Source: Streptomyces scabichelini | GTDB taxonomy: Bacteria; Actinomycetota; Actinomycetes; Streptomycetales; Streptomycetaceae | Length of the DNA: 45,734 bases | Assembly (NCBI RefSeq): GCF_011045015.1 | Contig: NZ_JAAKZY010000072.1 | Location: 1 to 45,734 of the forward strand | Direction: 5' to 3' | Part shown: piece after piece, positions 16,741-26,411 of the stretch | Numbering within the stretch: the stretch's first letter is position 1 | Layout of the letters: each line of letters opens with the position of its first letter | The notes under the pieces: model-generated | The model's input: the letters and a program-made list of their open reading frames with translations, nothing else | Databases searched by the model: none | What the model was told of the DNA's origin: nothing | Made by a program: the position numbers and the translations under genes

Positions 16741-18180
16741 ATGGCGACGGCGACCGCGAGCGTACAGGCGCCGATCGTGGCGGGGACGCCACTGCTCGGG
16801 TCGATGAGCAACCTCCTGAGCGATCCGCTGGGAGCGTATCTGTGGGCGCGGAGCGAGTACGGCGACGTGGTGCGCTTCCGAGCCGGTCCGCCCGGCCTGC
16901 GTGCGAACCTCTACGCCGTCTTCTCGGCCGAGGGCGCGCAGCAGGTCCTGGCGACGGAGGCCGCCAACTTCCGTAAGGACAACGTCTTCTACGAGGAACT
17001 GCGGGTGACGGTCGGCAACGGGCTGCTCACCAGCCAGGACGCCACCTACCTCCGCCAGCGCCGCCTCGTCCAGCCGCTGTTCACCCGGCGCCGGGTGAAC
17101 GGCTACGCGGACCAGGTCGCGCAAGAGGCGGCCGCCTTGGCCGACACCTGGCGAACAGCGGGAACAGGCGCGACGACAGGCGCAACAACAGACGCAACGG
17201 TGGAACTGATCGGCGAAATGCGCCAGTTCGCGCTCCGCATGGTCGGCCGGATTCTCTTCGGTACGGACGGGGAGAAGGCGTTCGAGGTGATCGAGCGCAC
17301 GATGCCCCAGCTCCAGGAGTACTCGATGAAGCGGGGCTTCTCGCCGGTCAGGACGCCGCGTTCGTGGCCCACGCCCGCCAACCGCCGCGCCGAGCGCAAC
17401 CAGGCCGAGCTGTTCGCGCTCTGCGACGGCATCATCGAGAACCGCCGCGGACGGCGGGGCGACGACTCACAGGACGGCACCGGCCGGACCGACGACCTGG
17501 TCACCCTCCTGGTCCACGCCGAGAACGCCGAGGACGGCAGTCTCGACGCCGCCGAACTCCGCGAGCAGGTACTGATCTTCCTGCTCGCCGGCCACGAGAC
17601 CACCGCCACCGCGCTCGCCTTCGCCCTGCACCTCCTCGCCCGCCACCCCGAGCAGCAGCGGCGCGTACGGGACGAGGTGGACCGCGTGCTCGGCGGGCCC
17701 GGCCCCGGCGGACGAGCGCCCACAGCGGCGGACATGGAGGCGCTGCCCTATCTGACGATGGTGCTGAAGGAAGCGATGCGGCTGTATCCCTCCGCACCCG
17801 TCATCGGTCGTCGCGCGGTGGCGGGCGCGGAGATCGACGGCGTACGCATCCCGGCCGGCGCAGACCTGCTCGTCAGCCCCTGGGTCACCCACCGCCACCC
17901 CGACTACTGGCCCGACCCGGAGCGCTTCGACCCCGAGCGCTTCACTCCAGAGGCGGAGGCGGGCCGCCCGCGCTACGCCTGGTTTCCGTTCGGCGGAGGG
18001 CCGCGCGCCTGCATCGGGCAGCATCTGTCGATGCTGGAATCGGTGCTCGGGCTCGCCGTGCTGCTCCAGCGTTACGAGTTCGAGGCAGCCGACGAGGAGG
18101 ACGTTCCGCTCGGCGCGGGGGTCACCTTGATGGCACTGGGGCCCGCGCACTGCCGGATCACGCCCCGGTCGCCGGAGTAG
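16741..18180 (+). CDS. cytochrome P450
   Basis: Heme monooxygenase of 479 residues, soluble, needing external redox partners; no ferredoxin gene is adjacent. The I-helix oxygen-binding motif is AGHETT (residues 284-289), the K-helix ExxR is EAMR (344-347), and the heme loop FGGGPRACIG carries the ligand Cys424. The text HPDYWPDPERFDPERF is typical of P450s resembling the eukaryotic-like group (CYP4/CYP102-type). A Thr/Ala/Gly-rich loop (about residues 140-152) is encoded by short repeats. GGGAGG lies nine bases before the ATG. An open frame extends upstream to 16102 but is antisense to the hydrolase. The substrate is unknown. Confidence 0.93.
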   Translation: MATATASVQAPIVAGTPLLGSMSNLLSDPLGAYLWARSEYGDVVRFRAGPPGLRANLYAVFSAEGAQQVLATEAANFRKDNVFYEELRVTVGNGLLTSQDATYLRQRRLVQPLFTRRRVNGYADQVAQEAAALADTWRTAGTGATTGATTDATVELIGEMRQFALRMVGRILFGTDGEKAFEVIERTMPQLQEYSMKRGFSPVRTPRSWPTPANRRAERNQAELFALCDGIIENRRGRRGDDSQDGTGRTDDLVTLLVHAENAEDGSLDAAELREQVLIFLLAGHETTATALAFALHLLARHPEQQRRVRDEVDRVLGGPGPGGRAPTAADMEALPYLTMVLKEAMRLYPSAPVIGRRAVAGAEIDGVRIPAGADLLVSPWVTHRHPDYWPDPERFDPERFTPEAEAGRPRYAWFPFGGGPRACIGQHLSMLESVLGLAVLLQRYEFEAADEEDVPLGAGVTLMALGPAHCRITPRSPE

Positions 18181-18393
18181 CGCCCGAGCGGAACTCACCC
18201 CGACGACCTGGACACCTTCAGCTCCGCGAGACAGTCGTCCACCGCGCCGCGTGTGCAGTCACTGCGGGCGAGCCTGGCACCGAGCCGATCACAGCCACAA
18301 TCGTCCAGAGCCGGAATCAGGGACGGAACCCGGGAACGACCGGAGCAGCACTCAGGGCTGGCCGCCCACGCCCTAAGGGTTGACCCCCGCGTT

Positions 18394-19701
18394 TCACCGA
18401 GCTGCTGGTTCCGCCGTCGCGAGGGCGATCAGCAAGGCCACCGCCGCCGCGGTGACCGGGACGGCGTACCCCGCGGCGGCCGACGCCTGCTCCACGACCC
18501 ACCCGCCGGCGGCGGAACCGCATGCGATCCCGCCCAGCAATCCCGTCACCGCCAGTGTCATCCCCTCGTTCAACCGGCCCTCGGGCGTGCGGTGCTGGAC
18601 CAGCGTCATGGCGGTGACCATCGTCGGAGCCGTGGCCGTCCCGGCCACCAGCAGCGCTCCGGCGAGGACCACCAGCGAACCCGTGAGCGTGGCGGCCAGA
18701 AGGGGCCCCGACATGAGGAGGGCCATCGCGGCGACGCTCCACGGGTAGCGCCGCTCGGCAGGCCCGGCCGGCTTCAGCACCCCGTACAGCAGACCGGCCG
18801 CACCCGAACCGGCCGCCTGGAGTGCGAGGATCACACCCGCCGCCGACCTGTGCCCCTGTGCGTCCGCGAACGCGATCGTGACGACCTCCATCGAGCCGAA
18901 GACGGTACCGGTCGCGAGGAAGCCGATCAGCAGAGAAGGCATGCCAGGTGCGCGCAGAGGAGATTTCGCCGCCGTACGAGACGGCCTCCGCACGGGCGGT
19001 TCCGTGGCGCTCTGGGCCGCGAAGACCAGTACGCCCGTCAGCATCAGCACCGCACCGACCAGCGTCCCCGCCTCCGGGAAGAACGCCCCGCACAGGAACG
19101 CGGCCAGCACAGGACCGAGCATGAAACACAGCTCGTCGGCGGCCTGTTCGAAGGAGTTCGCGGTGTGCAGGCCCGCCGGGTCGTCCTTCAGCAGGTGGGC
19201 CCAGCGAGCCCGGGACATGCCCCCGGTGTTGGGCGTCGTGGCCGTGGCGGCGTACGCGGCGAAGAGCGTCCAGTCGGGCGCCCCGTGGTGCACACAGAGC
19301 AGCAGCGCGAGTGAGCCCAGCGCCGCGATCGCCGTCGCGGGCACGGCGACCCGCGCCTGCCCGTGGCGGTCGACCAGGCGCGCCGTCCAGGGCGCGACGA
19401 CCGCCGTCGCCGCCAGGCCGGTCGCGGTGACGGCACCGGCGAGGGCGTACGAATCCCTCGCTCCCGCGATCATGATGACGGCGCTGACGCTGAACATGCC
19501 CATGGGGAGACGGGCGATCAGATTCCCGATGGTGAAGGCACGGGTGCCGGGGATGGTGAAGAGGCGGCGGTAGGGGTTGCGGGCGTCGGACTTCCGTCCT
19601 GGTCCTGGCACCTTCCGCCGCGGTCCGAAGTCGGCGACCACCAGGCTGTCGGCGGTGACGGTGAGGACGGTCGTACGGCGATCAGGGGACTGTTGCGGCA
19701 T
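18394..19701 (-). CDS. MFS transporter
   Basis: Integral membrane protein of 435 residues with about 12 hydrophobic segments, probably an exporter driven by proton gradient. The N-terminal 60 residues are cytoplasmic and basic. The motif between segments 2 and 3 reads ARLVDRHGQARV, matching the MFS G-x-x-x-D-R-x-G-R-R type loop. It is transcribed away from the LysR gene, with 83 bp between the two starts, so LysR is its likely regulator. It converges with the P450 gene across 213 bp in which no strong terminator was seen. The substrate is unknown. Confidence 0.88.
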   Translation of the reverse strand: MPQQSPDRRTTVLTVTADSLVVADFGPRRKVPGPGRKSDARNPYRRLFTIPGTRAFTIGNLIARLPMGMFSVSAVIMIAGARDSYALAGAVTATGLAATAVVAPWTARLVDRHGQARVAVPATAIAALGSLALLLCVHHGAPDWTLFAAYAATATTPNTGGMSRARWAHLLKDDPAGLHTANSFEQAADELCFMLGPVLAAFLCGAFFPEAGTLVGAVLMLTGVLVFAAQSATEPPVRRPSRTAAKSPLRAPGMPSLLIGFLATGTVFGSMEVVTIAFADAQGHRSAAGVILALQAAGSGAAGLLYGVLKPAGPAERRYPWSVAAMALLMSGPLLAATLTGSLVVLAGALLVAGTATAPTMVTAMTLVQHRTPEGRLNEGMTLAVTGLLGGIACGSAAGGWVVEQASAAAGYAVPVTAAAVALLIALATAEPAAR

Positions 19702-19784
19702 GGACCAACCGTTGCCCCCTGCCCGACCACCGGTCCAACACCTACTCCGTACCGATTCACGCACCCGAGTTGTAAGTTCGCCGG

Positions 19785-20792
19785 ATGCCGTCCTCTCCTG
19801 GTCCCGGCTCCGCAGCCGTCCCCCGTGCGGTCGACCCCCGCCTCCTGCGCGCCTTCCTCGCCGTCGCCGAGGAGCTGCACTTCACGCGCGCGGCTGCCCG
19901 GTTGTACGTCGCCCAGCAGGCCCTGAGCCGTGACATCCGGCGCCTGGAACGGGAGTTGAAGGCGGACCTCTTCGTACGCAATACCCGGCGGGTCGCGCTC
20001 ACGCCCGACGGCGAGCGGCTGCTGCCGTACGCCCGCCGGGTGCTGGAGGCGCAGGACGCGCTGCTGGCCGCGTTCGGGCGGACGGAGGCCGAGCAGCGCC
20101 CCCTGCTCGTGGATGTGAACAGCCCGGGCCTGATCGGCGAGCGCATCCTGGCCCGGGCCCGCGAACTCGCTCCCGACTGCGAACTGATGGCCCGCTTCGA
20201 AAGCGGCCTCACCGGCGCCGCGGCCGAACTGCTCGCCGGGCGGCTCGACGCGTCCTTCGGCCGGTTCGCGGGCCTGGACCCGGCGATCCGCGACCGCCTG
20301 GAGCAACAGCCCGTACGGTACGAGCCGATGGCGATCGTGCTGCCCGAGGACCACCGCCTGGCCGCCCTGGACGCCGTACCGCTGGACGCTCTGGCCGGTG
20401 AGCACGTGTACGCCGGTGCCGGCAACCCCCGGACGCCGGAGTGGACCGACCTGGCCCGGCAGCTCTTCGAGGGACGCGGCATCGAGGTCGCCCCGCCCGC
20501 GCCGCTCGCCGTCGGCGCCCAGGAGTTCCAGCGGATCATGGCCAAGAAGCGAAACCCCGTCCTCGCCGTGGTGGATTTTCCGGCCATGCCGAAATCGTTA
20601 CTGCGGCCCCTCGTCGACCCCGTTCCGTTATCACCTGTATCTCTGGTGTGGCGGAAGGGATGGATGCACCCTGCAATGGAGGCACTTCGTGCCGCCGCCG
20701 CGGAGCTGGCGGCGGCGGAGGGATGGCTCCATCGCCCCGCGGAGGGATGGATTCCGGCCACGGATGAGCTCATCATGGCGAAACGCACCTGA
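19785..20792 (+). CDS. LysR-family transcriptional regulator (two TTA codons)
   Basis: DNA-binding regulator of 335 residues. The winged helix-turn-helix spans about residues 17-76 (LLRAFLAVAEELHFTRAAAR, then LYVAQQALSRDIRRLE), followed by the LysR substrate domain. It probably controls the divergent MFS gene. Leucine codons at 20598-20600 and 20628-20630 are TTA, which is rare in this genome and in Streptomyces needs the bldA tRNA. The stretch around 20570-20700 is also less G+C-rich than the rest of the gene. The ATG has no visible Shine-Dalgarno, so the mRNA may be leaderless. Confidence 0.93.
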   Translation: MPSSPGPGSAAVPRAVDPRLLRAFLAVAEELHFTRAAARLYVAQQALSRDIRRLERELKADLFVRNTRRVALTPDGERLLPYARRVLEAQDALLAAFGRTEAEQRPLLVDVNSPGLIGERILARARELAPDCELMARFESGLTGAAAELLAGRLDASFGRFAGLDPAIRDRLEQQPVRYEPMAIVLPEDHRLAALDAVPLDALAGEHVYAGAGNPRTPEWTDLARQLFEGRGIEVAPPAPLAVGAQEFQRIMAKKRNPVLAVVDFPAMPKSLLRPLVDPVPLSPVSLVWRKGWMHPAMEALRAAAAELAAAEGWLHRPAEGWIPATDELIMAKRT

Positions 20793-20952
20793 CACGTGGC
20801 ACACACGGAACTCCTACGTGCGCTACATTCATGGGCCGGGTGCGTTGTGGTATTAGGGGGGCGCCTGGATCGGGTGGGGGCCCGGTCCGGACAATCAAGT
20901 ACGAAGTGCCCGGACTCGTACGCGCCCGATCGGTTCCCGTGGGGGGATGAAC

Positions 20953-21978
20953 GTGCGCGTGGAGAAGTGGCGGGAAGACGCCCAACCGGATCGGCAGCAT
21001 ACCGACCGGCCGGACAGAGGCGGGGCATATCCGTCGACCCGCCGAGATGCGGGGGAGTCGTTCCATGGTGGTTCTGGCGACATATCGATGCCAAAGCAGC
21101 GAGACAGTGACAACAACGGACATCACATAGGCCGGCCGGAGCCCGCGCGCCCCGACGCCGACGTGCCCTCCTGGGCGGAGAGCACGGAGAGCGCGGAACC
21201 CGAGCACACCCATGACCCGCACGAGGTCACGGTCCAGCTCGACAATGTGGGGCGTCACCTGGACGACTGGCTGGTCCAGCAGGCCAAGGGTGCTCCGGGT
21301 GCTCAGGGCGACCAGGAGGGTTCGGACGGCCCGGTGTTCGTCGACGAGACGGGACGCCGCAGCCGCAGATACCGCCGTATCGGCATGGCCGTCGGCCTCA
21401 CCTGCGCGGTCTACGCCGTCATCATCGTCGCCACGCTCATGTCGGGTAACTCCAGCGCGCCCTGGCTCCCGGTGCCGGGCAAGGCGGACAAGCCGGCCGG
21501 CAAGGTCGACAGTCCGACGCTGCCGCCCGAGTCCGCGGGTCCGTCCGGTTCGGCGAACCCCTCCTCCGGGCTGGTCCCGTCGGCCGGCGCCGGTACGTCG
21601 CGGGCGCCGGGCGCAGGCACCTCGCCGAGCACGTCGGCCAGCCCCTCGGATTCGGGCAAGCCCACCGACGCCGATCCCTCGCCGACCTCTTCGAAGCCGG
21701 CCCCGACCAAGAGCCCGACCGGGCCCGACCCCACGAAGGATCCCACCGCGGATCCCACGACGTCGCCAGACCCGGGCACGGACCCGGACCCGGATCCGGA
21801 CCCGACCCTGTCCGACGACCCCGCGGATCCCCCGGCCGGAGACGACCCCGTCGCCGGCCCGGCGCCGACGGGCGGCACGATCCCCGTCGACCCGATCGGC
21901 GTCATCGACGACCCGATCGGCGTCGTCGACGTCATTGATGAGAGCCCCGCCCCGTCGACTCCGGAGAACTTCCTCTGA
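20953..21978 (+). CDS. single-pass membrane protein with Pro/Ser/Thr/Asp-rich exterior, first gene of exopolysaccharide operon
   Basis: I do not recognise a domain. A cytoplasmic part of about 140 residues, rich in charge, is followed by one membrane segment (MAVGLTCAVYAVIIVATLM) preceded by RRSRRYRR. About 180 external residues follow, low in complexity (TSPDPGTDPDPDPDP and similar), probably cell-wall spanning. An ATG at 20947 is in frame, but six Gs end right against it; the GTG at 20953 has them at a six-base spacing, so I prefer it. The stop TGA (21976-21978) shares its last base with the ATG of the synthase gene. This coupling suggests the protein is a partner or wall anchor of the polysaccharide machinery. 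Confidence 0.8.
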   Translation: MRVEKWREDAQPDRQHTDRPDRGGAYPSTRRDAGESFHGGSGDISMPKQRDSDNNGHHIGRPEPARPDADVPSWAESTESAEPEHTHDPHEVTVQLDNVGRHLDDWLVQQAKGAPGAQGDQEGSDGPVFVDETGRRSRRYRRIGMAVGLTCAVYAVIIVATLMSGNSSAPWLPVPGKADKPAGKVDSPTLPPESAGPSGSANPSSGLVPSAGAGTSRAPGAGTSPSTSASPSDSGKPTDADPSPTSSKPAPTKSPTGPDPTKDPTADPTTSPDPGTDPDPDPDPTLSDDPADPPAGDDPVAGPAPTGGTIPVDPIGVIDDPIGVVDVIDESPAPSTPENFL

Positions 21979-24167
21979 TGGCATCTGGCAACCGCCGTCG
22001 CGGTTCGGCCTCCGGCGCAGTACGTCGTCGTCGCCTGCCCCTGCGTTATCTGCTGCCCTCGCTCGTCCTCGTCGCGCTGATGGCGATGCTGATGCTGCGC
22101 GGTTTCGTCCACAGCGAGATCCTCGCGGACTACCGCATCAACTCGCCGGCGGCTTCCGACAAGGTCCCGGAGGAGGTCCTGAACGGCGGCCCGGTCATCG
22201 ACACGCGCCGCGGCAGCACCGACAGCCGGGACGTACGGGACCGCCGTATCGTCCTCACCTTCGACGACGGCCCGCACCCCGAGTGGACCCCCAAGGTCCT
22301 CGACGTACTGAAGAAGCACGACGCGAACGCGGTCTTCTTCATCACCGGCACCATGGCCTCGCGCTATCCGGACCTCGTCGACCGGATGGTCAAGGAGGGC
22401 CACGAGATCGGCCTGCACACCTTCAACCACCCCGATCTCTCCCTCCAGTCCCAGCGCCGCATCGACTGGGAGCTCTCCCAGAACCAGCTGGCGCTCGCGG
22501 GTGCCGCGGGTATCCGTTCCTCGCTCTTCCGGCCGCCGTACTCCTCCCACGCCGACGCCATGGACAACAAGTCCTGGCCGGTCACCGAGTACATCGGCAG
22601 CAAGGGCTACATCACCGTCGTCAACAACACCGACAGCGAGGACTGGCGCAAGCCCGGCGTCGACGAGATCATCCGCCGTGCCACACCCGAGGGCGACAAG
22701 GGCGCGATCGTCCTGATGCACGACTCCGGTGGCGACCGCTCGCAGACCGTGGCCGCGCTCGACAAGTTCATCCCGCAGATGAAGGACAGGGACTACGAGT
22801 TCGAGAACCTCACCGAGGCTCTCGGCGCGCAGAGCGCCCACACCAAGGTCACCGGCCTCGAGCTGTGGAAGGGCAAGGCGTGGGTGTACGCGGTCCAGGC
22901 CTCGGAGAAGACGACCAGCGTCCTTGTCGTCGGCCTCGCGATCATCGGCGTCCTCGTCTTCGCCCGCTTCGGCCTGATGCTCCTGCTCTCCGCCGTCCAC
23001 GCCCACCGCGTACGCCGGCGCAACTTCCGCTGGGGCCGCAGCCCCATCACCGAACCGGTGTCGGTGCTGGTTCCCGCGTACAACGAAGCCAAGTGCATCG
23101 AGAACACGGTGCGTTCGCTGATGGCCAGCGAGCATCCCATCGAGGTCATCGTCATCGACGACGGTTCGAGCGACGGCACGGCCCGCATCGTGGAGGGCCT
23201 GCGCCTGCCGAACGTACGCGTCGTGCGCCAGATGAACGCGGGCAAGCCGGCCGCGCTCAACCGCGGTATAGCGAACGCCCGTTACGACCTCATCGTGATG
23301 ATGGACGGCGACACGGTCTTCGAACCGGCGACGGTCCGCGAGCTGGTACAGCCCTTCGCCGACCCGAGCGTGGGCGCCGTCGCGGGCAACGCGAAGGTCG
23401 GCAACAAGAACTCCCTCATCGGCGCCTGGCAGCACATCGAGTACGTGATGGGCTTCAACCTCGACCGCCGCATGTACGACATCCTGCGCTGCATGCCGAC
23501 GATTCCGGGCGCGGTGGGGGCGTTCCGGCGCTCGGCCCTGGAACGCGTCGGCGGCATGAGCGACGACACGCTCGCCGAGGACACGGACATCACGATGGCG
23601 ATGCACCGGGACGGCTGGCGCGTCGTGTACGCGGAGGACGCCCGCGCCTGGACCGAGGCCCCCGAGTCGGTCCAGCAACTGTGGTCCCAGCGCTACCGCT
23701 GGTCGTACGGCACGATGCAGGCGATCTGGAAGCACCGCCGCGCGATCATCGAGAAGGGCCCCTCGGGCCGCTTCGGCCGCGTGGGCCTGCCGCTGGTCTC
23801 CCTGTTCATGGTGGTGGCACCGCTGCTGGCCCCCCTGATCGACGTGTTCCTCTTGTACGGGCTCATCTTCGGCCCCACCGGGAAGACGGTCGTCGCCTGG
23901 CTGGGCGTCCTCGCGATCCAGGCGGTCTGCGCGGCGTACGCCTTCCGCCTCGACCGCGAACGCATGACGCACCTCATCTCCCTGCCGTTGCAGCAGCTCC
24001 TCTACCGCCAGCTCATGTACGTCGTCCTCCTCCAGTCCTGGATCACCGCCCTCACCGGCGGCCGCCTGCGCTGGCAGAAGCTGCGGCGCACGGGCGTGGT
24101 GGGGTCGGCGCCCGGCGCGATCCCGGCACAGCGGGCGAGTGGGGATGAGCGGAGGCCGGTGGGATGA
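21978..24167 (+). CDS. bifunctional polysaccharide deacetylase (CE4) / family 2 glycosyltransferase
   Basis: One membrane protein of 729 residues joining two activities. After a membrane anchor (residues 22-42) comes an extracellular NodB-type deacetylase (about 90-285): TFDDGP with Asp96/97, the metal-binding His147 and His151 in GLHTFNHP, RPPYS, and LMHD near 248. A second membrane segment (about 313-340) leads to a cytoplasmic processive GT2 domain (about 360-590): DDGSSDG, DGDT (443-446), EDTD (534-537) and QRYRW (571-575), then further membrane segments. The order fits a synthase that extrudes a beta-linked amino-sugar polymer, such as poly-N-acetylglucosamine, and deacetylates it outside. 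I recall the Streptomyces matAB locus as containing a similar fusion, but this was not compared. Confidence 0.93.
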   Translation: MASGNRRRGSASGAVRRRRLPLRYLLPSLVLVALMAMLMLRGFVHSEILADYRINSPAASDKVPEEVLNGGPVIDTRRGSTDSRDVRDRRIVLTFDDGPHPEWTPKVLDVLKKHDANAVFFITGTMASRYPDLVDRMVKEGHEIGLHTFNHPDLSLQSQRRIDWELSQNQLALAGAAGIRSSLFRPPYSSHADAMDNKSWPVTEYIGSKGYITVVNNTDSEDWRKPGVDEIIRRATPEGDKGAIVLMHDSGGDRSQTVAALDKFIPQMKDRDYEFENLTEALGAQSAHTKVTGLELWKGKAWVYAVQASEKTTSVLVVGLAIIGVLVFARFGLMLLLSAVHAHRVRRRNFRWGRSPITEPVSVLVPAYNEAKCIENTVRSLMASEHPIEVIVIDDGSSDGTARIVEGLRLPNVRVVRQMNAGKPAALNRGIANARYDLIVMMDGDTVFEPATVRELVQPFADPSVGAVAGNAKVGNKNSLIGAWQHIEYVMGFNLDRRMYDILRCMPTIPGAVGAFRRSALERVGGMSDDTLAEDTDITMAMHRDGWRVVYAEDARAWTEAPESVQQLWSQRYRWSYGTMQAIWKHRRAIIEKGPSGRFGRVGLPLVSLFMVVAPLLAPLIDVFLLYGLIFGPTGKTVVAWLGVLAIQAVCAAYAFRLDRERMTHLISLPLQQLLYRQLMYVVLLQSWITALTGGRLRWQKLRRTGVVGSAPGAIPAQRASGDERRPVG

Positions 24168-25753
24168 CCCACGGGTATCACGGGTATACGGACGAGCCGG
24201 TGCCCTCCGGGACCGGCGCGGCGGCGTCAGGGGCGGGGCCGGTGCCGGGTTCCGTGCCGCCGGAGTCGATGTCGCCGTACGGGGCGGCGTCCGCGTCCGA
24301 GAACGAGTACTGGACGTCGTACGAGCAGACGTACGAGCAGACGTACGGGCAGACGTACGGGAATGCGCAGGTCCCGCAGGTCTCCCAGGTCCCGCATGCC
24401 ATTCCCCAGCAGCGGTTCGATGAGACCCAGCCTCTGTCGGAGGTGCCGGTACCCGACCCCGAGACGGCGTCTCCTGCGCACGCACCCGGGACCCCGGACC
24501 CGGACCCGGACCCGGCCACAGCCCGGTCCCGGGCCTCGGCGGCGGCCGACCCCAAGCCGCAGTCACGGCCGGGCCGTGACCGCTATCTCGACCTCCTGCG
24601 CTCCCTGGCCCTGGTCCGCGTGGTCTTCTACCACCTCTTCGGCTGGGCCTGGCTGACGGTTCTCTTCCCGTCCATGGGCGTGATGTTCGCGCTGGCGGGC
24701 TCCCTGATGGCGCGCTCGCTGAGCCGCCCGGCATGGGGCGTGATCCGCGGTCGTATCCGCCGGCTCCTGCCTCCGCTCTGGGCGTTCAGCGCGGTGGCGC
24801 TCGCGATGATGTTCATCGGCGGCTGGAACCCGTCCAAGGACGCGGACGGCCTGGGCTGGCTGGGCCTGGTCAACTACGTCATCCCGATCGGCGCCCCGCC
24901 CTACCCCTGGCAGATCGGCTCCAAGTCGGGCCTGCTGGAAGAGACTTGGGCGGTCCAGGCGGCGGGCCCGCTCTGGTACCTGCGCGCGTACCTCTGGTTC
25001 GTGATCGCCTCGCCGCTGCTGTTGTGGGCGTTCCGCCGCGTCCCGTGGGCAACGCTGCTGGCTCCGCTGGCACTGACGGCCGTGGTCGGCACGGGACTGA
25101 TCTCGATCCCCGGCGAAACGGGCAACGCCGTCACGGACTTCGCGGTCTACGGCGGCTGCTGGATTCTTGGCATGGCCCACCACGAGGGTGTGCTGAAGGA
25201 GATCCCCCGCTATGTGGTGGTCTCCTGCGCGGCCCTCGTGATGGCCTTCGGCCTGTGGTGGGCCTCGGGCCATCTGGGCCCCGACGGCTGGGACCTGAAC
25301 GACATCCCCCTGGCCCAGGCCACCTGGTCCTTCGGTTTCGTCGCCATCCTGCTCCAGTACTCCCCGTCCTGGCAGGAACTCCCCGGCCGCCTGGCCCGCT
25401 GGGACAAACTGATCACCCTCTCCAACAACCGTGCCGTGACGATCTACCTCTGGCACAACCTCCTCATCATGGCCACGGTCCCCATCCTCGACCGCCTCTA
25501 CGAACTCCCCTTCATGGACGACCGCCTGACCGGCGCCCTGGACACGACGTATCTGCTGTGGATGTTCGTCCTCGTCTGGCCCCTGATCGGCCTGGCGATC
25601 ATGGGCGTGGGGTGGCTCGAGGACCTGGCGGCACAGCGTCGTCCCCGGCTTTGGCCGGACGGGTCGAAGAAGGGCGGAAGCCGGGGGCGGTCGCGGCCGC
25701 AGTCACGGCCGCAGTCACGGTCGAAGTCACGAGGGCGGGCCAGGGCGCGGTAG
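24164..25753 (+). CDS. membrane acyltransferase 3 family protein
   Basis: Integral membrane O-acyltransferase of 529 residues. The first 135 residues are cytoplasmic and low in complexity, with three YEQT/YGQT repeats encoded by short tandem DNA. The acyltransferase part starts at RYLDLLRSLALVRVVFYHLF; His157 is the conserved catalytic His, and RIRRLLPPLW follows the third segment. About ten membrane segments are visible, then a basic tail (RPQSRPQSRSKSRGRARAR). Its start overlaps the synthase stop (ATGA, 24164-24167), with GGAGG eight bases upstream. It probably adds acyl groups to the polymer made by the upstream fusion, as IcaC-type proteins are proposed to do. The tail is encoded by a sequence repeated at 27447. 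Confidence 0.88.
   Translation: MTHGYHGYTDEPVPSGTGAAASGAGPVPGSVPPESMSPYGAASASENEYWTSYEQTYEQTYGQTYGNAQVPQVSQVPHAIPQQRFDETQPLSEVPVPDPETASPAHAPGTPDPDPDPATARSRASAAADPKPQSRPGRDRYLDLLRSLALVRVVFYHLFGWAWLTVLFPSMGVMFALAGSLMARSLSRPAWGVIRGRIRRLLPPLWAFSAVALAMMFIGGWNPSKDADGLGWLGLVNYVIPIGAPPYPWQIGSKSGLLEETWAVQAAGPLWYLRAYLWFVIASPLLLWAFRRVPWATLLAPLALTAVVGTGLISIPGETGNAVTDFAVYGGCWILGMAHHEGVLKEIPRYVVVSCAALVMAFGLWWASGHLGPDGWDLNDIPLAQATWSFGFVAILLQYSPSWQELPGRLARWDKLITLSNNRAVTIYLWHNLLIMATVPILDRLYELPFMDDRLTGALDTTYLLWMFVLVWPLIGLAIMGVGWLEDLAAQRRPRLWPDGSKKGGSRGRSRPQSRPQSRSKSRGRARAR
25646..25750 (+). repeat. dispersed repeat, copy A (in the acyltransferase tail)
   Basis: Shares with copy B (27447-27521) the words cggctttggccg, acggg, gaagaaggg, ggaagccgg, gcggtcgcg and ggcgcgg in the same order. 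Copy A carries a 35-base insert (25696-25730) of 12-bp tandem units around cgcagtcacggc. Here the repeat is translated as the basic C-terminus of the acyltransferase. Confidence 0.65.
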
Positions 25754-25763
25754 GTGCCGCGTA

Positions 25764-25785
25764 CGGCTCATCGGCATCTGAGCCG
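25764..25785. terminator. hairpin between convergent acyltransferase and TetR genes
   Basis: Perfect 7-bp stem cggctca / tgagccg with an 8-nt loop, 10 bp after the acyltransferase stop and 35 bp before the TetR stop. It could work in both directions. Confidence 0.5.
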
Positions 25786-25820
25786 GGTGCGCCGCATACG
25801 AACTGCCGGTGATCGTGCGT

Positions 25821-26402
25821 TCACAACAGCAGGTGGTCGAGGCAGAGGTTCAGCCCGGCCTCCAGATGTTCCGCGGAGCCGGTGGAGAGCAGGACGGTGA
25901 CACCGCCTTGGACCGCGGCGATCACGGCCGCGGCCGTGCGGTCGGCGTCGAGGGCCGGGTTGGCCTCGCCGGTCGCCTGCGTGGCCTCGATACCGGCTCG
26001 GACGCACTCCTGCCACCGCCGCACCAGTTGCGCCGTGACGGACTGCGCGGCCGGGCTGTACCGGCCCACGTCGGCGATCAGCACCCCGAGCGGGCAGTGC
26101 AGCCCCTGGTCGCGGTAGCGCTCGACAATGAGGTCGCGCCACGCCTCCCAGGCCGCGCGTGAAGTGAGTTCGCTCAGGTACGGCTGCTGGTCGTCGAAAA
26201 CACGCTCGGCTTCAAGTTCGGCGACCGCGAGCAGAAGCTGTTCCCGGCCTTCCGGGAAGTAATAGAACATCTGCCCTTTGCCGGTGCCGCTGCGCCGGCC
26301 CACGTCGTCAAGCGTGGTGGCGTTCGTGCCGCGTTCCCGGATCTCGGCTGCGGCGGCTTCGACAATACGCAGGCGGGTCGCGGCGCCTTTCCTCGTGGTC
26401 AC
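25821..26402 (-). CDS. TetR-family transcriptional regulator
   Basis: DNA-binding repressor of about 193 residues. The helix-turn-helix reads TTLDDVGRRSGTGKGQMFYYF (about residues 28-48), followed by a ligand and dimer domain. The GTG at 26402 gives VTTRKGAATRLRIVEAA, a normal TetR beginning; in-frame codons up to 26462 would run over the start of the neighbouring gene. It is divergent from the oxidoreductase gene, with 50 bp between starts that contain a near-perfect palindrome, so it most likely represses that gene and itself. The ligand is unknown, perhaps an electrophile or quinone. Confidence 0.9.
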   Translation of the reverse strand: MTTRKGAATRLRIVEAAAAEIRERGTNATTLDDVGRRSGTGKGQMFYYFPEGREQLLLAVAELEAERVFDDQQPYLSELTSRAAWEAWRDLIVERYRDQGLHCPLGVLIADVGRYSPAAQSVTAQLVRRWQECVRAGIEATQATGEANPALDADRTAAAVIAAVQGGVTVLLSTGSAEHLEAGLNLCLDHLLL

Positions 26403-26411
26403 CGCCCAGAG

